From the NCBI GenBank assembly GCA_040218145.1, contig JAVJQK010000033.1, positions 62,001 through 126,000 of the forward strand: a stretch of DNA of 64,000 nt, given 5' to 3'. A model generated the notes under the pieces. The model made no database searches. It was not told where the DNA came from and worked only from the letters and a program-made list of their open reading frames with translations. This document shows, one piece after another, positions 45,720-54,263 of this stretch. Made by a program: the position numbers and the translations under genes. Position 1 is the stretch's first letter. Every line of letters starts with the position of its first letter. Source of the DNA: Sandaracinaceae bacterium (GTDB lineage Bacteria; Myxococcota_A; Polyangia; Polyangiales; Sandaracinaceae).

Positions 45720-48380
45720 GTGCCTCCCAAGTTCACCAGAAGCGCCATCGAGCGGGCCGTCAATCGGCCGACCGTGCTCATGGTCGGCGCCGGCGATCCC
45801 ATGGACGCCGCGCTGAAGATCGCCCTCGATCGGCATGGGCTGTTCGTGGAGGCGGTGGGTCTGGAGAACCTGCGCCGCTCGGTGCACCTGGCCGCGCCGG
45901 ACCTGATCCTCCTGCTCGGAGACGCGGCGGCCCAGGGCGGCGTCGCGGCGCTGACCGTGCTCGCGGAGGACGCCTCGACCGCCGCGGTGCCCGTGGTGCT
46001 CCTCGCCCAGGACGCGCGCCTCGAGAGCCGGATGCACGCCTTCCGGCACGGGGCCATGGCCGTGGTGCCGCGGAGCGCCAGCGCGGACGCCATCGCGCGG
46101 AGAGTGGCCCAGCTCTCGAAGGAGCTGTCGGAGCACTTCGAGGAGAAGACGGGCGAGATCGGCGAGGCCACCTTCGACGAGCTGGTCGAGCTGGTGAAGA
46201 AGGAGCTCCGGAGCGGGATCCTCTCCGTCCACACGCCCGGCCACAAGGGCGGCCCGATGCGCGTGGTGCTCGGGGCGGGCCGGCCCGTGGCGGCCGCGGT
46301 GCAGGAGTTCGTCGCGCGCCTGAAGCCCCACGTGCAGCAGGCCGACCCGATGTACTACCAGTTCCACACCAGCGCGGGCGGGCCGGTGGAGCTGCTCGAG
46401 GCCGACGCGCCGGAGACGGGGGACGTCAGCGCGTACGAGCGGCTGCGGGTGCTCCTGGTCGACGACGATCCGGCCCGGGCGGACACGCTCGCCCAGGAGC
46501 TGCGCAACCGCGGCGCGCTGGTCTTCGTGACCGACACCAAGGGCCAGGGCCTGCACCGCGCGGTCGGGCTCGACCCGCAGGTCGCGATCATCGACGCGGC
46601 CGGGCTCGAGGGCCAGGGCTTCGAGGTCGTGCGCGCCATCCGCAAGGACGTGCGGCTGCGCTGGGCGTCGATCCTGGTCGCGCCCTGGGAGGAGATCTGG
46701 CCCAAGGGGGCGCCGAGCCCGGACATGGAGCGGCTGGCCGCCCGGATCGAGCCGCTGCTCTCGCCCGAGCAGGACCTCCGAGAGCGCGCGGAGTCGGAGG
46801 CGCCCTTCGACATCCGACTCGAGTCGACCGGGCCGAGCCGCCTGATGCGGATCCTGACCCAGAACGGAGCGACCCTGCACCTGACGGTGCGGAACCCCAA
46901 GGCGGTCGTGCACATCGACCTGGCGGAGAACCTGATCGTCGGCGCGGTGGCGAAGCCCTCGGAGGGCCCGCAGGTCGGAGGCCCCGCCGCGCTCGCCACG
47001 CTGCTCTCGCTCGGCTCGGGCCGGGTCCGGGTCGAGCGGCGCGCCAACCCCTCGGTCGCCAACGTGATGGCGCCTCTCGACGAGGCCCTGAGCGCGGCCT
47101 CGCAGGAGGACAGCGCCGTGCGACCCTCGTCGGCGCCCCCGCGCCATCCGGTGCCGAGCCCTCCGAGGCCAGACGTGCCGAGGCCGGGCGCGGCGAGCCC
47201 CGCGATCCCGAGACCCCCGCCCCCGCCCCGATCGCCCGACGAGTCGGTGAGCGGCCCCCTGCTCCGCCCCACTCCTCCCGCGTCCTCCAGCGACGCGCCC
47301 GCCCGACCGCTCGCCAAGGGCGATCTGCGCTGGGACGCCACGCAGTCCGCGGAGGCCTTCGTGCCGCTCGAGGACGACGACGAGGCCCCGGAGCAGGCGC
47401 GCACCAAGATCAAGGATCTGTCCAAGCTCGCCGAGGCGGGCGAGGTGATCCTCGACGACGGCTCGACGGCCCCGCCGCCCCCCGTCGGACCGGTCGCCGC
47501 CAACGAGCGGCTGCGCCAGCGCACCAAGCGCAAGGCGACGCTCGTGATGGGCGCGCCGGTGCTTCCCCAGGAGAACCAGGACAAGACGCCGTCGGAGCCG
47601 CCGCCGTCGAGCTCGGGCATGCCGACGGTCCCGGCGCCGCCTCCGAGCGAGCAGCTGGAGGCGAGCGCGAAGCGTCCCGCCCGGCTGAAGAGCACGATGC
47701 TGGGCATGCAGGCGCCGGCGATCCCGAGCCCCACGCCCCCGCCGACCCAGCCCGTCGAGGAGCTCGCCCCCGACACGGACCCCGCGAGCGCGCCCGCCGG
47801 CGACGCGGACAGCGCGACGGCAAGCGATACGGCGAGCACGACGGCCAGCGACACGGCGATCGACACCCGGCCGGCCGAGCTCGAGGCGCCCCCTCCGATG
47901 CCCGAGCCGCCGTCGGAGCACGGCCTGCCCGTGGCGCCGCTCGAGGCCCGCCGCGAGGCGGCGGCGGAGCCCACGGAGCCCATCGCGCTGCCCCGTCGCC
48001 GGGGCCCCGCGCGTCTCTTCGCGATGCTCTCCGTGGCCACCGCCAGCCTGGTCTTGCTCACGGTCCTGAGCCTCATCGCCTACCGGCGCTCGGGCGAGTC
48101 GGTGCCCGCGCTCGACGCGGCGCTCCTCGCGCTCGGCGTCCCCCCCGTGGAGCCGACGACCCCGGAGATCGGCACGGAGATCGGCACGGAAGACCAGACC
48201 GAGCCGGAGGTCGAAGCCCAGGAGACCGAGACCGAAGCGGAAGCGGAAGCCGAGACCGAAGCCGAAGCGGAGGCGGAAACGGAGGCGGAAGCGGAAGCGG
48301 AAGCGGCAGCGGCAGCGGATGCCGAGTCGGCAGCAGACGCGGAGGCCGCGGGAGCTTCGAGCCCGGTCAGCCCGCGATGA
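45720..48380 (+). CDS. Tandem receiver/PATAN-like membrane protein with Glu/Ala-rich tail
   Basis: Two receiver-like domains alternate with two DUF4388/PATAN-like domains. The first receiver is PTVLMVGAGDPMDAALKIAL to VVPRSAS and is degenerate. The first PATAN-like part is FDELVELVKKELRSGILSVH. The second receiver, VLLVDDDPARADTLAQELRN, has IIDAAG, and the C-terminal Lys is not obvious. The second PATAN-like part is FDIRLESTGPSRLMRILTQN. A ~300-residue Pro/Ser-rich linker follows, then a membrane segment (LFAMLSVATASLVLLTVLSL, about 764-785) and an acidic Glu/Ala tail outside. GTG 45720 gives 886 residues; ATG 45618 in the same frame is possible. A TATGAT box at 45654 might be its -10. It is divergent from the vWA/MopE locus. 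The signalling partner is unknown. Confidence 0.65.
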   Translation: MPPKFTRSAIERAVNRPTVLMVGAGDPMDAALKIALDRHGLFVEAVGLENLRRSVHLAAPDLILLLGDAAAQGGVAALTVLAEDASTAAVPVVLLAQDARLESRMHAFRHGAMAVVPRSASADAIARRVAQLSKELSEHFEEKTGEIGEATFDELVELVKKELRSGILSVHTPGHKGGPMRVVLGAGRPVAAAVQEFVARLKPHVQQADPMYYQFHTSAGGPVELLEADAPETGDVSAYERLRVLLVDDDPARADTLAQELRNRGALVFVTDTKGQGLHRAVGLDPQVAIIDAAGLEGQGFEVVRAIRKDVRLRWASILVAPWEEIWPKGAPSPDMERLAARIEPLLSPEQDLRERAESEAPFDIRLESTGPSRLMRILTQNGATLHLTVRNPKAVVHIDLAENLIVGAVAKPSEGPQVGGPAALATLLSLGSGRVRVERRANPSVANVMAPLDEALSAASQEDSAVRPSSAPPRHPVPSPPRPDVPRPGAASPAIPRPPPPPRSPDESVSGPLLRPTPPASSSDAPARPLAKGDLRWDATQSAEAFVPLEDDDEAPEQARTKIKDLSKLAEAGEVILDDGSTAPPPPVGPVAANERLRQRTKRKATLVMGAPVLPQENQDKTPSEPPPSSSGMPTVPAPPPSEQLEASAKRPARLKSTMLGMQAPAIPSPTPPPTQPVEELAPDTDPASAPAGDADSATASDTASTTASDTAIDTRPAELEAPPPMPEPPSEHGLPVAPLEARREAAAEPTEPIALPRRRGPARLFAMLSVATASLVLLTVLSLIAYRRSGESVPALDAALLALGVPPVEPTTPEIGTEIGTEDQTEPEVEAQETETEAEAEAETEAEAEAETEAEAEAEAAAAADAESAADAEAAGASSPVSPR
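48213..48345 (+). repeat. Degenerate hexamer repeat encoding the Glu/Ala tail
   Basis: The run is built of GAAGCG, GAGACC and GAGGCG units repeated some twenty times, giving the (E-A/T)n tail of the REC/PATAN-like protein. It is a likely slippage hot spot. A shorter GAGATCGGCACG duplication lies just before it. Confidence 0.7.
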
Positions 48381-49545
48381 GCTCCACCTCGGTCGCCGCA
48401 GCGAACGCCATCGCCTTGGCTTCTTCCCACTCCGGGTGTCGGAACATCAGGTAGCCGTCGCTCACCAGCGTGTGGCGCCAGTTGCGCCGCGGCGAGCCCA
48501 CCGGCAGCAGGCGCTCCTCGATGAGCCAGCGCCCGCAGCGGCGGCGGAGCGCGTCCATGCCGCGGACCGCCTGGATGGCGCCCGCGCCCTTCGCCCGTTT
48601 GAACGTGATGGCGCAGTTGTACTTGCGCTGTGTATCGCCCTCGAAGCGCCCCCAGCAGACCGCGCGCGCCCACTCGACGAAGAGGTCGACGTCACATGTG
48701 TAGTTCATCTGATCGACCAGGTGCGCGCCGCCCGGGCGGGCTCCGATCTCGCCGAAGACCGCCTCGCCGTCGTCGGTGAGGAACCACTCCATGTGCGTGA
48801 AGCCGTCCTGCATGCCGAGCGCGCCGAGCACCGCGCGGCCGAGGGCGAGGCCCGGCTGGAGCTCGGGTCGCTCGAGATCGCGGACCGTGATGATCACGGG
48901 GCTGATCCACTCCGTCGAGCGCGCCTCGAGCGGCCTGGGCAGGTACTGCGCCACGTTCTCGAACAGAGGCTGACCGTCCACGCACACCGTGTCGTAGGTG
49001 CGCTCCTCACCGTGCACGAACTCCTCGACGCTGACCTCGGGGACGTGCCGCACGGCGTCGAGCACGCGCTGGAGATCGACCGCGTCATCCACTCGGTAGG
49101 TGTCGGCGCTTCCCGCGCCCGCGATGGGCTTGAGGATGAGCGGGTAGCCGATCTCCTCGGCCGCGGCCCAGACCTGGCGAGCGCTGCGAGCGCGAGCGGC
49201 GCGCGGGACGCGGAGGCCCGCCGCCTCGACTCGCTGCTTCATCACGTCCTTGTCGCGGAAGCCGATGGCGGTGTCGACCGACATGCCGGGCACCCCCCAG
49301 CGCTCTCGCATCCGCGCCGCGAGCACGATGAGCGGCTCCCAGTTGCAGAGCACCCGGTCGATGCTGCGGCCTCGGAGCCACGCCGTGGCGCGCTCGAGCA
49401 CGTCGTCCTCGTCGAGCAGCCGGGGCACGGCTAGGTAGCTCGAGAGATAGCGGCGGCTGTCCGCCGGCAGCCCCTCGAGGGGCGTGTCGCCGACGCCGTG
49501 GACACGCGCGCCGACCTCGGCGAGCCCGCGCGCGTACTGGCGCAT
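48367..49545 (-). CDS. ATP-grasp ligase-like protein
   Basis: A member of the carnosine-synthase-like ATP-grasp group, which joins a carboxylate to an amine using ATP. YPLILKPIAGAGSADTYRVD gives the ATP-binding lysine and Gly-rich loop. VEEFVHGEERTYDTVCVDG is the hinge region. GFTHMEWFLTDDGEAVFGEI then GARPGGAHLVDQ holds the Mg-binding Glu. At ATG 49545 the protein has 392 residues but lacks the first strand that the paralogues at 53029 and 55715 show. In-frame upstream codons encode IDVLFLAPTYPPE with no ATG, GTG or TTG, and ATC 49584 has GGGGTAAG upstream. The true start may be that codon. It lies downstream of the RIO-like kinase gene and overlaps the 3' end of the convergent REC/PATAN gene by 14 bp. 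Confidence 0.8.
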   Translation of the reverse strand: MRQYARGLAEVGARVHGVGDTPLEGLPADSRRYLSSYLAVPRLLDEDDVLERATAWLRGRSIDRVLCNWEPLIVLAARMRERWGVPGMSVDTAIGFRDKDVMKQRVEAAGLRVPRAARARSARQVWAAAEEIGYPLILKPIAGAGSADTYRVDDAVDLQRVLDAVRHVPEVSVEEFVHGEERTYDTVCVDGQPLFENVAQYLPRPLEARSTEWISPVIITVRDLERPELQPGLALGRAVLGALGMQDGFTHMEWFLTDDGEAVFGEIGARPGGAHLVDQMNYTCDVDLFVEWARAVCWGRFEGDTQRKYNCAITFKRAKGAGAIQAVRGMDALRRRCGRWLIEERLLPVGSPRRNWRHTLVSDGYLMFRHPEWEEAKAMAFAAATEVELIAG

Positions 49546-49646
49546 CTCCGGGGGATAGGTCGGGGCGAGGAAGAGGACGTCGATGACGACGAGCTTACCC
49601 CGATCGGCGCAGCTCCGTGACGGGAAACGACGCGCCGCGGGCCGAC

Positions 49647-51392
49647 TCAGCCGCCCGAGAGGGGCGCGGGGGACTTGCGGCGACGGCGGCGACGGCGACG
49701 ACGCTTCGGCGCTCCGTCCTCGGCGCCCGACCGCGGGGCTTCCCTCGCACCGTTCTGCTGCGGAGGCTGCTGCGACTGCGGCTGGCGACCTTCGTCCGGC
49801 TTCGGGTCCCCGCTACGGCGGCGGCGGCGGCGGCGCTTCGGAGGCGCGCCCTCCTCCGGGCGCTGCGAGTCGTGGCCGCGCCCCTCAGCGCTGCGGCTCC
49901 GCGCGTCGCCGTCGCGACCGCGGGCGTCGCCATGGCGCGCGTCGCCATCGCGGCTCCCACCGTCACGGCTGCGCGCGTCGCCGCGGCGCCCTTCGCCGTC
50001 GCGACCGCGGACGTCGCCATGGCGCGCGTCGCCATCGCGGCTCCCACCGTCACGGCTGCGCACGTCGCGGCGCGCGTCGCCGTCGCGACCGCGTGCGTCG
50101 TCGCGCCGCGCGTCGCCATCGCGGCTCCGGCCGTCACGGCTGCGCGCGTCGTCGCGGCGCGCATCGCCGCTCCGGCTCCGAGCCTCGCTGTTGCGCCCGT
50201 CTCCGCTCCGGCTCCGAGCCTCGCCGTTGCGCCCGTCTCCGTGACGGCTCCGAGCCTCGCCGTTGCGCCCGTCTCCGTGACGGCTCCGGGCGTCGCCGTT
50301 GCGTGCGTCACGGCCGCGCCCGTCGCCGTTGCGGCTCCGGGGATCGCCATCGCGGGTGTCCCCGCCACGAGCCCGGGCGTCGCCGTCGCTGCGGCTGCGG
50401 CCGTCTCCGGCGCGGGCGTCGCGGCGGCGCGGGTCTCCGCTCCGCGCGGCGCGCTCGTTGGGCGCCCCGCCCGCGCCACCCGAGCGGCGGCGTCCGCGGC
50501 CGCCCTCGGGCTGCGGCGCCGTCATCACGACCTCGCGCTTGCGCTGCGGCTGCCCGCCGACCTTCTCACGGCGACGCCGCTCGTCTTCGTCGGCGTCCTC
50601 GATCTGCGAGAGGATGCCGCGCATGTCGACCGGCGCCGACGAGCGCTGGAAGCGGCCCGTGAGCTCGAGGTCCGGGGTGAGCGTGTTGCTCTCGTAGGCG
50701 GCCCAGAGCTCCTCCCCGTACGGCCGACGGCGGGCGCTCGGCGAGAAGCGCGAGAGGAACGCCGAGAGGTTGTCCACGTCGCGGATCAGCAGCTTCTTGG
50801 CGTTGCGGTTCTGCGCCGCGTCGACCGACTGCGGGAAGTCGATGACCACCGGCCCGTCCGCGTCGACGAGGATGTTGTAGTCCGAGAGGTCGCCGTGCAC
50901 GATTCCCGCGCACAGCATCTTGACGACCTCGCGGAGCAGGCGCTCGAAGTACGCGGTGGCCGTCTGGGCGTCGAGGTCGAGCTCCGCCAGCCGCGGCGCG
51001 GGGTATCCGTCGTCGCCGCGGACGAGCTCCATGATCAGCACCCCGTCGATGAAGTTCCACGGGGCGGGGACGCGCACACCCTGCGCGTGGAGCCGGTGGA
51101 TCACGTCGACCTCGGCCGACTTCCAGGCCTGCTCCTCCTGCGCTCGGCCGTGGCGGCTGCGCCGGTCGATGGCCCGCTGGTCGCGCGTGTTGCGGACCCG
51201 ACGACCCTCCGAGTACTGGGCGCGCTGCTTGAACGAGCGCTCGCTCGCGTCCTTGTAGACCTTGGCCACCCGCACGTCGCCGCCGGCGCGCACGAGGTAG
51301 ACCTGGGCCTCCTTGCCGCTCTTGAGGGGACGGACGACCTCGTCGATGACGCCTTGGTCGGTCAGCGACCACAACACTTCAGGTACGCGCAT
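49647..51392 (-). CDS. RIO-family protein kinase with long Arg/Asp/Gly-rich tail
   Basis: The kinase domain (about residues 5-260) has RIO1 signatures. SGKEAQVYLV with the following VAKVYKD is the ATP loop and lysine. IVHGDLSDYNILVD is the catalytic loop. VVIDFPQSVD is the metal-binding loop. Residues ~290-581 are low-complexity: repeated RSRDG/GDAR units with basic blocks (KRRRRRRRRSG, KRRRRRRRRRRK) at the end, predicted to be disordered. ATG 51392 is preferred because earlier in-frame codons overlap the divergent kinase gene and do not resemble the family. RIO kinases act in ribosome maturation in archaea and eukaryotes; bacterial roles are little known. The tail could bind RNA (inference). 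Confidence 0.85.
   Translation of the reverse strand: MRVPEVLWSLTDQGVIDEVVRPLKSGKEAQVYLVRAGGDVRVAKVYKDASERSFKQRAQYSEGRRVRNTRDQRAIDRRSRHGRAQEEQAWKSAEVDVIHRLHAQGVRVPAPWNFIDGVLIMELVRGDDGYPAPRLAELDLDAQTATAYFERLLREVVKMLCAGIVHGDLSDYNILVDADGPVVIDFPQSVDAAQNRNAKKLLIRDVDNLSAFLSRFSPSARRRPYGEELWAAYESNTLTPDLELTGRFQRSSAPVDMRGILSQIEDADEDERRRREKVGGQPQRKREVVMTAPQPEGGRGRRRSGGAGGAPNERAARSGDPRRRDARAGDGRSRSDGDARARGGDTRDGDPRSRNGDGRGRDARNGDARSRHGDGRNGEARSRHGDGRNGEARSRSGDGRNSEARSRSGDARRDDARSRDGRSRDGDARRDDARGRDGDARRDVRSRDGGSRDGDARHGDVRGRDGEGRRGDARSRDGGSRDGDARHGDARGRDGDARSRSAEGRGHDSQRPEEGAPPKRRRRRRRSGDPKPDEGRQPQSQQPPQQNGAREAPRSGAEDGAPKRRRRRRRRRKSPAPLSGG
49895..50425 (-). repeat. Coding repeats of the RIO kinase tail
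   Basis: Within the gene, imperfect copies of short units such as CGTCGCCATCGCGGCTC recur, with two longer near-copies near 49914-49990 and 50001-50065. They encode (RSRDGGSRDGDARHGD)-like sequence. It is a coding minisatellite. Confidence 0.55.
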
Positions 51393-51537
51393 GAGCTCCA
51401 ACCGCTGGCGGGTCGAGGGATGTTGGCGATCGGCCAAGCGTAGCACCGTCGCGACGCGCCGCAGCCCGGCGTTGACGCCGCGCCTCGGGGCCTGCAAATG
51501 TGGCCGAACGCCGCGCCCTGGGCCGCTCGGAGAGAGC

Positions 51538-52659
51538 ATGAACCCGGACCTCACCACCAAGAGCAGCCACCTCGAGGAGTCCACCGCCATCGACGCTTCG
51601 TTCCGTCGCCTGGCCTTGCTGGCCCACGGGGGCTTCGGCGTCATCGAGCTCGCGATTCGCCCGCCTGACGGGCAACTCTATGCGGTGAAGCGGCTTCATC
51701 CGAGCGAGGCGAGCGACCCCGGACGGATGGACATGTTCCTCGACGAAGCCCGCCTGGCCAGCCGCATCCACCACGAGAACGTGGTGGCGGTCCGGGACAC
51801 GGGCTGCGACGCCAACGGCCCCTTCATCGCGATGGACTTCGTCGAAGGGCTCGACCTGCGCGCCGTGATCGACGGGACGCGAGAGGCCCTGCCCGCCCAG
51901 CTCTGCGCGACCATCGCGGCGCAGGTGGCGCACGGGCTCCACGCCGCGCACGAGGCCCGCGACGTCGACGGCGAGCCGCTCGGGCTCGTCCATCGCGACC
52001 TCGCGCCGCCCAACGTCCTCGTCGGCGTCGACGGCCGCGTCAGGCTCCTCGACTTCGGGGTCGCCAAGGCCAAGCGGCGGTTCACGGCGACGGCGATCGG
52101 CGTCCGGAAGGGCCGCTACTCCTACATGTCGCCCGAGCAGGTGGCCAACCAGCCGCTCGACCGGCGCAGTGACCTCTTCTCGCTCGGCGTCGTCCTGCAC
52201 GAGCTGCTCAGCGGCCAGCACCCCTTCGAGGGCGAAGACGGCATCGCGCGCGCGGTCGCGGTCATGCACCGCGCCGAGCCGGTCCGGATCCGGGATGTGC
52301 GCCCGGACGTGCCGCCGAGCCTCGAGGTCCTGCTCGCGGAGCTCCTCGCCTTCACCCCCGATGAGCGCCCGCCGACGGCGGCCAACGTCGCCCGGCGCCT
52401 CGACGCGCTGGTCAGCGAGCTGGCCGCGAGCGAGGGTCCGATCTCGCTCGAAGATCACCTCTCGAACATGTTCGGCAACGAGCTGGCCGAACAGCGCCGC
52501 CTCGTGGAGGCGGCCGTTCGTCCGCGCCACCCCTCGGTGCCCCCCGCTCCGGCTCCGGCCGCGCCGTCGACCCGCTCGCTCGTCTGGCTCGCGGCCGCGC
52601 TCATCACGGTGGGCGCGGGCCTCGGGTTCGCGCTCGCCGCACTGCTCGCGCCCACGTAG
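51538..52659 (+). CDS. Ser/Thr protein kinase with C-terminal membrane anchor
   Basis: This is a Hanks-type kinase. LAHGGFGVIELA is the Gly loop and YAVKRLH the ATP lysine. VHRDLAPPNVLV (near residue 151) holds the catalytic Asp, LLDFGVAK the Mg-binding Asp, and YMSPEQ the APE-like end of the activation segment. A Pro/Ala linker precedes a single membrane segment near the C-terminus (SLVWLAAALITVGAGLGFAL). The external tail is only a few residues, so there is no extracellular sensor. GGAGAGAG lies 3-5 bp before ATG 51538. It is divergent from the RIO-like kinase gene, 145 bp away. Targets unknown. Confidence 0.9.
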   Translation: MNPDLTTKSSHLEESTAIDASFRRLALLAHGGFGVIELAIRPPDGQLYAVKRLHPSEASDPGRMDMFLDEARLASRIHHENVVAVRDTGCDANGPFIAMDFVEGLDLRAVIDGTREALPAQLCATIAAQVAHGLHAAHEARDVDGEPLGLVHRDLAPPNVLVGVDGRVRLLDFGVAKAKRRFTATAIGVRKGRYSYMSPEQVANQPLDRRSDLFSLGVVLHELLSGQHPFEGEDGIARAVAVMHRAEPVRIRDVRPDVPPSLEVLLAELLAFTPDERPPTAANVARRLDALVSELAASEGPISLEDHLSNMFGNELAEQRRLVEAAVRPRHPSVPPAPAPAAPSTRSLVWLAAALITVGAGLGFALAALLAPT

Positions 52660-53028
52660 CCGCACGCGCCCGGCGATTCGCTGGTACCTCGCCGAAGGGG
52701 AGATGGGGGAGATGGGGGAGATGACCGAGTCGCCGCGAGGCATCGGCGTTTCGAATCGAGCAGCGACGACGAGGAATACTCGAAGCACTCCGACGAGGAG
52801 CGACGCTGAGCCGCGCGCCGAGGGCCGCGGCGAACGGCGCGCTCCCAGGAAGGTCCGGCCGACCTCCCGGTCGTGCGCACGCCAGCTCGCGGCCCCGACC
52901 CGAGCGCGCTGATGCTCGGCAAGCCGTGCCGCGTCCGCGTCGTGAGCGTGGGGGCACGGGTGCGCGCTCCGTCACGCTGGCCGCTTTGCGGCGGCGCCGC
53001 GCTGGGGTAGAGCGGCGCCCACTCCGCC
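52660..53028. other. Intergenic region, 369 bp
   Basis: No gene was identified. The region carries a 9-bp repeat in triplicate (52697-52723), is less even in composition than its surroundings, and precedes the ATP-grasp/glgA operon, so its promoter should be here. No clear -10/-35 pair was recognised. Confidence 0.5.
52697..52723. repeat. 9-bp repeat, three copies
   Basis: GGGGAGATG occurs three times in direct succession upstream of the ATP-grasp/glgA operon. It also looks like three ribosome-binding/start pairs, but no reading frame of note follows. Confidence 0.65.
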
Positions 53029-54255
53029 ATGAACGTCATCTTCATCGCCCCCTTCCCCGCCGAGACCACGCTGCGCTTCGTGCGCGCGAGCAAGGCGCTG
53101 CTCTCCGAAGACGGAGGGCGTGGTCGCCTCCTCGGCGTCGTGCACACGGCCCCCGGTGGCGCGGACTCCGGGCTGTTCCACGACATGGCGCGGGTCGACA
53201 ACCCCATGGATCTCGGTCAGCTCGCGGGCGCCATCGAGCGGCTCGCCGCGAAGCACGGGCGGCCCGACCGCATCCTCGGGATCCTCGAGCCGATGCAGGT
53301 GGAGCTGGCCAAGCTCCGGGCGCACTTCGGGGTGAGCGGCACGGACGAGAAGACGGCGGCGCTCTTCCGCGACAAGGCGATGATGAAGGACGCCCTGCGG
53401 GCGGCGGGCCTGCCCACGGCGCGGCACCGGCTCCTGCGCTCCTGGGAGGACGCGGGCGCGTTCCTCGACGAGGTCGGCTTCCCGATCGTGCTGAAGCCGC
53501 CGGCCGGCATGGCCTGCAAGGCGACGTGGCGCATCGAGTCGATCGAGCAGGCGCGCGCCGCGCTCGAGGCGCTCCAGCCGCGGAGCGAGGACCCGGTCCT
53601 GGCCGAGGAATTCCTGCGCGGCCGCGAGCACAGCCTGGAGACCATCACGGTCAAGGGCGAGGTGCGGATGTTCTCGAGCACCGAGTACCACCCGACGCCG
53701 CTCGAGGTGGTCGAGAACGACTGGATCCAGTGGGCGGTCATCGCCCCGCGCGAGCTGGACGGTCCGGGCGTGCAGGAGGCGGCCGCGCTGGCGAAGCGCG
53801 CCGTGAAGGCGCTCGGGCTCGGCAGCGGCATGACGCACATGGAGTGGTTCCGCCGCGAGGACGGGTCGCTCGCGATCGGGGAGATCGCGGCGCGCCCGCC
53901 CGGGGCCAACATCGTGCGGCTGACCGGGCTCGCGCACGACACCAGCATGTACCGCGCGTGGGCGCGCGCGGTGATCGACGAGGCCTTCGACGGCCCCTTC
54001 GAGCGACGCTACGCGAGCGGCTCGGCGTTCTTGCGCGGGATCGGGCGCGGGCGGGTGCTCGGCGTGGAGGGGCTGGACGCGGTGCACCGCGCCATCGGGG
54101 ACCTGGTGGTCGAGGCGAAGGTGCCCACCATCGGCGCCCCCAAGTCCGACAGCTACGAGGGCGACGGCCACGTCATCGTGCGCCACCCCGAGACCTCGGT
54201 GGTCGAGGACGCGATGCGCGCCGTCATCGACGCCGTTCGCGTACGATACGCCTGA
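53029..54255 (+). CDS. ATP-grasp ligase-like protein, first gene of the ATP-grasp/glgA operon
   Basis: The 408-residue protein starts with a preATP-grasp strand MNVIFIAPFPAETTLRFVRA. DKAMMKDALRAAGLPTARHR is the usual helix before the ATP-grasp domain. FPIVLKPPAGMACKATWRIE is the lysine/Gly loop. LAEEFLRGREHSLETITVKG is the hinge. THMEWFRREDGSLAIGEIAA with RPPGANIV holds the metal Glu. This is the carnosine-synthase-like group. The C-terminal ~90 residues are variable. It shares extended similarity with the proteins at 48367 and 55715 (the THMEWF block), so three paralogues lie within 9 kb. The substrate is unknown. The glgA GTG lies 8 bp after its stop. Confidence 0.85.
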   Translation: MNVIFIAPFPAETTLRFVRASKALLSEDGGRGRLLGVVHTAPGGADSGLFHDMARVDNPMDLGQLAGAIERLAAKHGRPDRILGILEPMQVELAKLRAHFGVSGTDEKTAALFRDKAMMKDALRAAGLPTARHRLLRSWEDAGAFLDEVGFPIVLKPPAGMACKATWRIESIEQARAALEALQPRSEDPVLAEEFLRGREHSLETITVKGEVRMFSSTEYHPTPLEVVENDWIQWAVIAPRELDGPGVQEAAALAKRAVKALGLGSGMTHMEWFRREDGSLAIGEIAARPPGANIVRLTGLAHDTSMYRAWARAVIDEAFDGPFERRYASGSAFLRGIGRGRVLGVEGLDAVHRAIGDLVVEAKVPTIGAPKSDSYEGDGHVIVRHPETSVVEDAMRAVIDAVRVRYA

Positions 54256-54263
54256 GCCGACAC

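Noticed and set aside
52697-52730. Three GGGGAGATG units read as ribosome-binding site/ATG pairs for a short leader gene
   Set aside because: No frame starting here has a recognisable product or fitting codon use before the next gene.
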